Notes under the pieces: generated by a model
Database searches by the model: none
What the model saw: only the letters and a program-made list of their open reading frames with translations
What the model was told of the DNA's origin: nothing
Assembly: GCA_021234155.1 (NCBI GenBank)
Contig: JAJEKV010000019.1
Location: forward strand, 5,098,284-5,162,283
Source of the DNA: Isoetes taiwanensis
Taxonomy: Eukaryota; Streptophyta; Lycopodiopsida; Isoetales; Isoetaceae
Direction: 5' to 3'
DNA length: 64,000 nucleotides
Shown here: positions 55,641-64,000 of the stretch, piece after piece
How the letters are laid out: every line of letters begins with the position of its first letter
Position numbering within the stretch: the first letter of the stretch is position 1
Position numbers and translations under genes: made by a program

Positions 55641-57600
55641 GCCACCTCTGTCTCTGATCACACTCCCCAGATCATTCAGCGGCTTCATGACCACCCACCG
55701 CGGCCTCTCAGGACGGTTTTTAAGCTTAACACAAGCTTTCTTCAGGATCCAGAGTTCACAGCCGGCTGTAAGCTCATTTGGCAGCAGATATTCAGCCAGG
55801 ATAGCGGAATGAGTGCAATGGTTACAGCATTGGCTAGGGTAAAACAGTTTGCGAAAGAATGGGGGCGGCAAAAGGCTTTGGCTCAGCGTCGCAGGTTGGA
55901 TGCCTTATATGCGGAACTGGAGTCTCTTAGAGGGCGGGTCTCTGATGGCTTGCGTGAGCAGCAGGTGCTTCGTCAGATCGAGGTTGAGGAGGAGGCCAAG
56001 GTGTCGCAGGCCAGGGTCAAAGCGGGTTTGACGTGGCTGAAGCAGTCTGACACTTGCTCTAAAGTCTTTTTCCGAGCAGCCCGCCAGAAGAAGTATGCAG
56101 CAGCCATGGCGGACATAGTTACACCCCAGGGAGTGTTGTTGCAGCAACCAGATGCTATCAAGGCCTTTGTAGCAGCGCACTATGAAACATTTTTCAAGGA
56201 GAGCCCGCTTCCCTCACAGAGTGTTTTTCAAGAGCTGGTGCTGGCCAAGGTATCGCCAAGAATCTCAGCCCTTCAAAGACAGAGCTTAGAGGAGCCGTTG
56301 ATGAGGCGGGGAGTTGGGGATGCATGCCGCCTGTTGGCTCGGAATAAGTGTCCTGGATTAGATGGAATACCAGTGGAGTTTTTTCAGAAGTACTGGGAAT
56401 GGGTGGGGGACTCGGTGGTGCAGGTGTATGTGGATCTTTTGGGGAATAACTCGATGCATCCTCGGCTGAATCACAGTTGTATTTCACTTATACCCAAGTG
56501 TAAGCATCCTAAAACCATCAATGACTGGAGGCCTATTACTCTGTTGTCTGTAGTGTATAAAATCATTGCTAAGGCTTTGGCTGAGAGGCTTAAGCCAGTA
56601 CTAGTTCACGCCATTAGTGCGAGGCGATGCGGGTTTTATACCACAGCGGAACATTCTTCATAATGTGGCTGCTGCTTTTGAGGGAGTGCATTGGGCTCGT
56701 AGGATGAGGCAGCCCCTTGTTTTTCTTAAGCTGGATTTTGCCAAGGCTTATGACAGTGTTAGCTGGCAGTTCTTGGCAGATATGATGCAGGCCTTTGGGT
56801 GCGGACCTAGTTTCAGGGAAACGGTTATGAAGCTGCACGTACTGCTAGGGCGACAGTGTGGTGTCAGGGTGAGACCTCTTCAATCTTCTCACGTGGCCGA
56901 GGCATTAGGCGGGGATGTCCGTTGCCCCCTTCCTGTTTCACTATAGTGGCGTAAGCTCTCTCGCTTGACTTTTCGGTGGTGAGTTGCTGACAATGTGGTG
57001 CAAGGTCTCCGCATGGATGATGGGTCGCAACAGGTTTGCAATCAATTTGCGGATGATACATTCCTCTTTCTTCATGCAGATGAGTCAATCTCAGGCTGAC
57101 CAAGAATATTTTGGATGCCTTTTCTTTAGCTTCGTGGTGCTTGCTTGGCGGGTGAAGTGCTCGGCCATGTGGGTACTTGGAGGAACCTCCTCTGCGTGGT
57201 TGAGTCGGTTTCCACGGGCTCTTACACCACCACACCACGGTACCGCCAAACTGTTAGGCATACCATTTGGCTTGGACATTAATGCTAGGGCAATTTGGTA
57301 GGAGACATTCTGTAATCTTAAGCAAAGCATCAACCGGGTGGAGGGAAGTAAACTCACCATGGCTGGTAGGATTTCGATAGCCAAGTCGATTAACTCAGAA
57401 GCACTCATGTTTATCTTTGACCTCGCATACTTGCGCCAGAAAGTGTGGTTAAGGAGTTGGATGACACCATTCGCAATTTTGTTTGGGGAGGAAATGAGGA
57501 GGGGCTCTGGTGAAGGTCGCATGGTGGAAGTGTGTGCGTCCGAGAAAGGGGGGGGCTTAGGTATGCTTGATGTGTCCTTGCACGAAGGTTAAGTGTCGAA
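55640..57600 (+). pseudogene. LINE-D reverse transcriptase
   Basis: The frame 55542-56663 holds a coiled linker and the RT lead-in (ARNKCPGLDGIPVEFFQKYW, LISLIPKCKHPKTINDWRPI-like as SCISLIPKCKHPKTINDWR, LLSVVYKIIAKALAERLKPV). After a shift near 56615 it reads AGFIPQRNILHNV and motif A as FLKLDFAKAYDSVSW. Motif C is FADDTFLF at about 57046. Beyond it are LLGIPFGLDINA and RVEGSKLTMAGRISIAKS, the post-palm segment. Catalytic Asp residues of motifs A and C are present, but at least three frame breaks inactivate it. Confidence 0.88.
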
Positions 57601-60185
57601 ATTCATCTGGCGGTTGTTGCGGGAGCAACAATCCCGGGATTGGCTCTGTTAGCGATGATCGCCGCCACTCTATTGTGTTTAGGAAGCCCCGCAATTCCGG
57701 CTCGGTTGCCGTGGGCTCTGTTTGAGGATTTCGCGGCCATTCCCTCATGCTTTGCCTTTTCTTAAAGGTCTCCTCAAGGCACGGAAGGTGGTCAAGGTTC
57801 TCTTTTCATTGGACCCTAGCGGGTGTATGGTAGCCTCATCGCCCCTTTCTTTGGGTACCCTTGGATTACGCATCTCCCTTGGCCTCTTCCCTACACCCGG
57901 GTACTTTCGGTAGCCCGATGGATTGTCTGCGGGGGTAACATCCATCCGTGGATTGGTATTGGGAGGGTCACCGGGCCGTGGGAGTTTTTTAGGGATCGAT
58001 TTGGCCTTGGCGTTGGGACATTAGGACTTGGGCGAATTGCGAATGCTATTCCATTGCGATTGTCTTCTCAAGTCAATCGCATTTGGAAGTCGCATAGTGG
58101 ACTTGATGCATCTCGGTTTGTAGCATCGGCTTATGGGCTTCTAGCGCGGCAGGACACATTGCCGCCCCGGATAAGTGGTCACTTAAGCTTCCGGGGAGTA
58201 AGTGGCCCGCCATGTGGAAGTGGGCATGGAATACATTGCCTCCTCCTAAAATCCGTACCCTTTTATGGCGGATCTTGCACCGTAGCCTCGGGGTGAATGT
58301 CCAGAATTACCACGAGGTTCAAGCCTCGGTGTAAAGCGGAAACATGCCCTCTATGTGGGGGCGGAGAGACCATTGAGCCTTTGCTTTGTCCTATGCACAG
58401 GAGGTAGGGGCAGCTTGGTCTGGGTGAGAGCCCTCTTTGGGTCTTCACATGCGGTCGAAGCTTCTCATGGGAGTCTTTCCTAGCGGTTGGTCAAGGTGGC
58501 AAAGCAAAGCGAGCGTTCCATTTATCGCGAGCTTGGCCTCGTGGTTGATTTGGAAAAGACGGAGAGCGAAGGTCTTTCGAGAATCGCGGTGCTTAGCCCT
58601 TTTCGGTTGGTTCCGATCTTGAGGCATAAGTTGTGGCAGGCTTACCAAGTCTCAAGCTTGTCTGGCACAGTTAAGCGGGAAATTTGGTCGACATTCTTAC
58701 AGATTGTGAATCATGATGGGCACTTCATTTCTTAGCACCACACTTATCATTGTACTTGATCACATTCTAGTGGTTTAATATATTCCTATATTCTTCAAAA
58801 AAAAAAAAAAAAAATTTATGATATCAGAACGACTTGTGCAACGGGACTTACCAGTTTATGCAATGGGGCTTACGACAAGATATGTAGATCACAAGATATG
58901 TAGATCGCTTCAGCATGCAGCCATTCAAGCCTCTGATAAGCCATATCGATGAAAAACCACAATATTGCATGCAAGAGAAGAGCGGCATCATAGGAGCACC
59001 ACAAAGTAAAAACCTGAAAACTTGGAGAGAAAAATCGATTTGCCAAATGCCTTTTCCCTAAAACTAACGGCCCTATAATCATCTGATGGTATGGTATGGA
59101 ATTGAGGGAAGAAAGAAGGCGGGCCCTGTAATCCAACAGAAAGAAAAGACCAAAGTAGCTTGCAAAATATATGCAATGGATTGCATCCCATTCTACTAGC
59201 AAGAAATAAGCAAAATTCTGAAGTTGAATAATCACATACAAATCACATGCTCATAAATCAGGAGGTTCATCCTCATCATTTTCATTTATTTCTTCCATGG
59301 AAGATGCACTCTACAATAGACAATCTCCTTCAAAGAGCAAGAGTGAGAGAGAGAGAATGAGGAGACGTATCCCTCCTCTTAAACTTACACATCAAAACTT
59401 GACCATTCATCTTCAAGCAATCTCCACCATTAGATCTTCAATAGGATTGCGCCACCTCACCCCATGCTTTAACCATTGAAAAGGACTTTTATACACCTTC
59501 AAGTCCATTCATCCCCAATATTTTCACATTTTTTACATTTTCTTCATATTACACCCATATTATTCTCCATTTTTGCACACATGTCACCAATTTAGGCACA
59601 TCGTGAAAAAATAGTCAGAAAAAACGCACAACATTATTCCCCCCCAAGATTATTCATCGTCCCGATGAATTCTTCAAAAATCTTTTCTTCGATCTTCATG
59701 TCTTCAACTTGGTCCTCTAAATAGCATCACAACTTAACAAAAATCCAATATCCAAATGTCTTCAAGCCTTCAAAAACATCTATAGAAGTCTTCCAAGGAA
59801 AAAAAATACTAAAAACTTCTAACATCACTTCATCTTCATCAATTATAGGGCGGCAAGTCCCATCCAGGTCAGTGGCGCCCTTGCTCTTCTGCCTTGGCAT
59901 GGTGCTCAATCCCCTCTCCACAACATAAGAAAAGATAAAATAGAAAACTTGTACGACTTCCTTTGATAGCTTGAATTCTTGAAAAAACTTGGAAATTAAA
60001 TCCAATCAAATTGCAAAAGCATATGCACTAACCATATAATCTTGATCTTCATAATACAGTATTTGACTTGAATAAGCTTGTTGGAGAATAGTCTTCTCTG
60101 AATAATGATGGTCTTCAAAAATAGTAAAACTTCAACAAACAATGGTTGATTCTTCAAAGGGACTTCAATTCTTCTTAACACATGG

Positions 60186-60267
60186 GAATATGTTTTTTGG
60201 GCACATATATATACTTGCATAAATAGGAATATGTTTTTTGGGCACATATATATACTTGCATAAATAA
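60186..60267. repeat. 41-bp tandem duplication inside the LTR element
   Basis: GAATATGTTTTTTGGGCAC to ACTTGCATAAATAG is repeated twice in tandem. Confidence 0.9.
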
Positions 60268-61283
60268 TATCATCAAGTGCAATATTGGGACTTTGCTAAG
60301 ATTTCTTTAAAATATGAACTTGGTCTGGATTCAAACAATGAACCTCACATTTCCTAGGCCACATCACTTACCATCTCATCCCAACTAACTCCTTTCTTCT
60401 ATTAAATAGCTTTTACTTCCTTTTTCTTTTTCTTTTTATTTTTCTCTTCTTTTCTCTGCTGTGCGCGCGGCTGTTAGGGTATGGCGAAGCAAACAGAGGA
60501 TGGATCTGGCCGATTTAGATATCAAATCTCTTGCAGGCGGCGCTCTTCTTCGGCTATGGCTCGGCTCATGCTCAGAGTTGGCTATGGCAGAAGCGGCAGT
60601 GGTTGAATATGGCAGGATGGAGAAGCAAGGCAAAGAAATGGCATTATGTCAATCGAACAGGGCATAACAGAGCACGATTTTTTTTGCAAAAAGGAAGCGG
60701 CTAGGGCAAAAATCCGGCTTTCTTTGGATGGTTCTTTTAATTAGGAGAGTCGGGACAGAAATCAGATGGTGAAAGATGGTGAAAGATCTGGGTATACCAA
60801 CAGACGGATATGGCAATCAGAGCATATTAGGTATCGGCCATGGCGAGTATCTGCTGTACACATCATGTTCTTAGCATCCCACATCTGTTGTGTTAACTCT
60901 GAAATCTTCTGCAGAGTTTGGCTATGACAATAAATCGCTTTTGACTTAGCTTTTGCACAGGTTTTTGCAATTGGTATGGCACAAAGGTATACACCAGCAT
61001 TTGTTTATGAGAATATGAATTAACTTGAAGCTTACAACTCTATCACAAGCACTCCGTACAAGCTTTACTGGCCAGGCAAAGGAAGAACATATCGTTTTTA
61101 TCTTCAAGTACATTTTTGTCTGCTTAAAAATTAAATCCATACCTCTATGTTGCAACTCTTCTTTGATTTTGAAAGAAGCAATACGCATTATAAATATTCT
61201 GAACTTCTGCAAGATATTTCCAGCGCTGGTGATTTCATGGTGAAGGCTGTTTTCTTGAATATAATGCTAGTAGAATGCTGCTT

Positions 61284-61301
61284 CTCCCGGCAAACGCACC
61301 A
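61284..61301 (-). promoter_or_regulatory. Primer-binding site of the 2.7-kb LTR element
   Basis: The minus strand reads TGGTGCGTTTGCCGGGAG five bases inside the 5' LTR, close to the common plant gypsy primer site TGGCGCCGTTGCCGGGGA. It sets the minus orientation. Confidence 0.7.
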
Positions 61302-61839
61302 CTTTATGTAATCCAACAGAAAGAAAAGACCAAAGTAGCTTGCAAAATATATGCAATGGATTGCATCCCATTCTACTAGCAAGAAATAAGCAAAATTCTG
61401 AAGTTGAATAATCACATACAAATCACATGCTCATAAATCAGGAGGTTCATCCTCATCATTTTCATTTATTTCTTCCATGGAAGATGCACTCTACAATAGA
61501 CAATCTCCTTCAAAGAGCAAGAGTGAGAGAGAGAGAATGAGGAGACGAATCCCTCCTCTTAAACTTACACATCAAAACTTGACCATTCATCTTCAAGCAA
61601 TCTCCACCATTAGATCTTCAATAACTTACATGTCTCCTAGGATTGCGCCACCTCACCCCATGCTTTAACCATTGAAAAGGACTTTTATACACCTTCAAGT
61701 CCATTCATCCCCAATATTTTCACATTTTTTACATTTTCTTCATATTACATCCATATTATTCTCCATTTTTGCACACATTTCACCAATTTAGGCACATCGT
61801 GAAAAAATAGTCAAGAAAAAACGCACAACAGGCCCAAAA

Positions 61840-63770
61840 AATGTAACGCCCTAGCTAGGATTTTATTTCATTAAAAGTAAATTTTTAGCCTAATACTAGA
61901 AGAACCACAACCTTTATGCGTTAATTAAATTTGCTTTTTGCAACATATGCTCCCATCTCACTTTTTTTAGAACCACTTGAAGTTTAGATTACATGGAATA
62001 GTGAAAATAAGATATTTATGGTTTTTACCTTTTCGTGGTATGCATGACCGTCTAGACCACTTTACACTACTCAACTCAGCTTGATGAAATTTATAGCGAA
62101 TGATGAGTGGACTATCCTGGTAATTTTATTTTCCCAAAGTCAACTAAGATGGTCGGCTACAATAAGAATACCTATAAGGGAAAATTCTAAAAATGCCTCT
62201 GTATTCTTGCATATTAACCAAAATGCCCTGTATTCATGATATTTATCAATATCTCTAATTTAGAACAATGAAAATTTTCTATAAAACAAGGTTTGGACAG
62301 AGGCTGGGACAGTTTTGGCCAGATTTTGGCACCTGAATGTTGTTGTCTTTTGCTCCAATTTGCATGCTAGTTCAATTGCTCGATTTGCATGCTGGTTTAG
62401 TTGCTGGAGGTGAGCTATGGCAAGTCGTGAATGATTTGGTTTTTAAAAAATTTGAAAGGATGATAAAAAGTAGGTATATGAGATTGATAGGGGACCTATG
62501 TTTGCGCCAGATTGTGAGCAAGTAATGAGATTGATAGAGAAATTGGGTTTGCGAAAATATTTGATGATGTTATTTTTTGGCCCTATTGTTCTTCTGCACA
62601 CTGTTTCATGGGGACGATAAAAAATCATTCTCATTCTCATTCTATTCTTTCCTTGATCAAAGCACTTTCCTTTAGGTATCAAAGCATTTTTTCTATGATA
62701 TACAACATGGATGTAGATATTGAGGATTCCAAAATGACTACTAAATCTAAACCCATTCTTATAAGGGGCTTAATACCTCGGGTAAGAATTGAGATAATCT
62801 GCATCCATGGAGATGCAAATGCGCAAATAAGGTTAAGTACACTTGGGCTCTTGTGCAAAATCTTTTGGGCCCTCGCTTCTGGATTTAGAAACCTCAATCC
62901 AAAAGAGTGCATTTCAGTTCATTAGGCATTTTGAACATGCAGGTTCTCCTATGAAATCTATTCTGTCAAAGCTTCAAATAAGTTTGAGCTCTAGCTGTGA
63001 AAGATCTGGCAGGCAATGACATGTAAGATTACTTGATGTTAATCTTTGTTTATGATGCTCTTACTTTGATGCCTACCTAAATTTCCAAGTGTAGGTTCCT
63101 TGCTTCCTTATGCCGACAACCGATTTGCTCTTGAGGAGCACTTATTTGCAAGCTTTGCATTGAGAATCGAAGGTTTCTAGCATTTCCTGCCGGAAAAGCT
63201 TAGCAAGTTATGGCGAAAGCAACTTCTCCCTTTGCTCCTTATTGTTTCGACATGCAGGAAAATTCTCACTGTTGTGAAAAAATGCAGGGGAGCTTAAGAT
63301 ACTGGCGAACTGGTTGAGCATCAGAATTATAAGGGCATTTTGACAAATATACAACAATACATGAACATTTTTTAGATTTTTCCTATTATAATTGTCATGT
63401 TTCATGAAAGAAAGATAGACAGATAGATAGTATTTTTGAGATCCACCTATACCACTCACCTTCAAAGTTATACATTCTTTATGTGGTGATTTCACATAAT
63501 GGGCATAATAAAACTAGACTCCAAATCATGTCACAATTCACGGAGTGGTTTTAACAAACCAGTAGTGGCTTTGATGAACCGTCATATTTACATGAAACTA
63601 TATAAAAAGCCCACTATCTTAATAAACCACTACAATCATCATAAAAAACAATATAACAAAACACTATATGTATCGATAAACCACTATGGTATGTGGTTTT
63701 CTTCTATCAAATAGATTCATGCATAGAAAACCATATATATCATGGTTTTTAGATAATATGATATTGGTTA
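61840..63770. other. Stretch without a recognised gene
   Basis: AT-rich DNA with short frames only. A weak repeat of AAACCACTA-type words lies near 63560-63700, similar in composition to the repeats at 53.0-53.5 kb. Confidence 0.4.
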
Positions 63771-63775
63771 AATAT

Positions 63776-63995
63776 AATGGTTCATTTTTGGGTCCTTGTG
63801 CATGACTCCCGATACCAGCACCACCCTGGCAAACTTAAACTTGGATGGTTAGGACCTTATGAGATTAAACAAGCAGTTCATCTGGGTGTTTTTCAACTCG
63901 CCGAGTTGGATGGCACTCTACTTCCATCCTTGGTTAATGGATTTCATCTTAAACAATTTTACAAAGATGATTGTCCTATTCTACCAATAACATAA
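63776..63995 (+). pseudogene. Ty3/gypsy integrase C-terminal fragment
   Basis: The frame reads VLVHDSRYQHHPGKLKLGWL, GPYEIKQAVHLGVFQLAELD and LVNGFHLKQFYKDD. This is the end of a gypsy integrase (VLVYDSRY---PGKL---WLGPY, NG--LK-Y). Nothing upstream continues the integrase. It overlaps the last residues of the fragment at 52.8 kb in protein position, so it is a separate relic. Confidence 0.85.
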
Positions 63996-64000
63996 GACAC

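Larger units (their letters stand above)
54967..58814 (+). mobile_element. LINE-D, near full-length decayed L1-type LINE
   Basis: Blocks in order on the plus strand: endonuclease (54967-55506 plus a restart at 55542), linker and reverse transcriptase (to about 57100), thumb (57240-57600), a zf-RVT-like C-terminal region (about 58180-58480), and an 18-base poly-A tail (58797-58814). Stops and frameshifts are frequent after 56,600. The target duplication could not be identified. Confidence 0.88.
59127..61830 (-). mobile_element. Young non-autonomous LTR retrotransposon, 2.7 kb
   Basis: LTRs 59127-59633 (507 bp) and 61307-61830 (524 bp) start TGTAATCC and end CAACA. They differ by about three substitutions, a 15-base insertion and a one-base indel. 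An exact 5-bp target duplication GGCCC lies at 59122-59126 and 61831-61835. On the minus strand the 5' LTR is followed after five bases by TGGTGCGTTTGCCGGGAG (61301-61284), resembling a gypsy-type tRNA primer site. The 3' LTR is preceded by a G-rich tract (complement of C7 at 59639-59645). The interior (about 1.67 kb) has no gag or pol domain, so it must be mobilised in trans. Confidence 0.93.

Noticed and set aside
52431-63995. The gypsy integrase piece at 52.4-52.8 kb and the one at 63.8-64.0 kb as one integrase split by an 11-kb insertion
   Set aside because: The two overlap in protein position around the VLxH...HPGKL block and have different sequences there, and no target duplication joins the two sites. 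They are better read as separate relics.
1-64000. tRNA, rRNA genes and CRISPR arrays
   Set aside because: No convincing tRNA cloverleaf, ribosomal RNA segment or spacer-repeat array was seen. The tRNA-like words in the TRIM do not form a full tRNA.

Overview
This 64 kb window is nuclear DNA of a land plant. The signs are split genes with GT-AG introns, a plant-type lipid-transfer protein, plant LINE, copia, gypsy, hAT and CACTA elements, and a miniature LTR element primed by initiator tRNA-Met. The density of old transposons, the gene fragments and the protein types suggest a large repeat-rich genome such as a fern. That lineage call is inference and I would not name a genus. Few host genes look intact; most of the window is transposon.

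Layout. 1-8.0 kb: minus-strand LINEs, comprising one nearly full-length LINE split by a second, 5'-truncated LINE, then a third decayed one. 9.06-9.34 kb: a lipid-transfer-like gene. 10.0-10.5 kb: a copia reverse transcriptase fragment. 10.5-13.2 kb: unrecognised ORFs. 14.55-16.77 kb: a hAT transposase with one frameshift. 17.9-18.4 kb: a complete 470-bp TRIM retroelement with target duplication, LTRs, primer site and polypurine tract. 18.7-22.4 kb: two decayed gene pieces (one unrecognised, one methyltransferase) and a MITE, bracketed by arrays of the self-complementary word GGAAACCCTTCC. 23.3-23.7 kb: a lysine-rich histone-H1-like tail bordered by another repeated word. 24.6-27.4 kb: a decayed transposon-like gene (DUF7869-like). 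28.1-28.6 kb: a small gene with a strongly acidic C-terminus.

30.3-35.45 kb holds the most unusual gene: a ParB-like DGQH domain, a region resembling the end of a class-beta DNA methyltransferase, and a C-terminal FCP1/HAD-like domain joined by an in-phase intron. It carries three in-frame stops and about three frameshifts, and two of its introns contain inverted copies of one GC-rich word. 36.3-37.2 kb: a CACTA-type MITE beside a 31-bp perfect hairpin. 40.1-41.0 kb: a short retroposon with a 12-bp target duplication.

43.58-52.40 kb is a complete DNA transposon with 13-bp perfect terminal repeats (CCCGGGGGGTGCA) and an 8-bp target duplication (GAGCTAAG). It encodes a seven-exon, 1,247-residue transposase that reads open from start to stop after splicing. 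It has two zinc fingers and a core resembling P-element/THAP9-like transposases.

The rest: gypsy integrase scraps (52.5 and 63.8 kb), a DnaJ-type zinc-finger exon that has lost cysteines (54.3 kb), a decayed plus-strand LINE with a poly-A tail (55.0-58.8 kb), and a young non-autonomous LTR retrotransposon (59.13-61.83 kb, target duplication GGCCC). The genes do not form a pathway; the window records repeated, partly nested insertions around a few host or domesticated genes.
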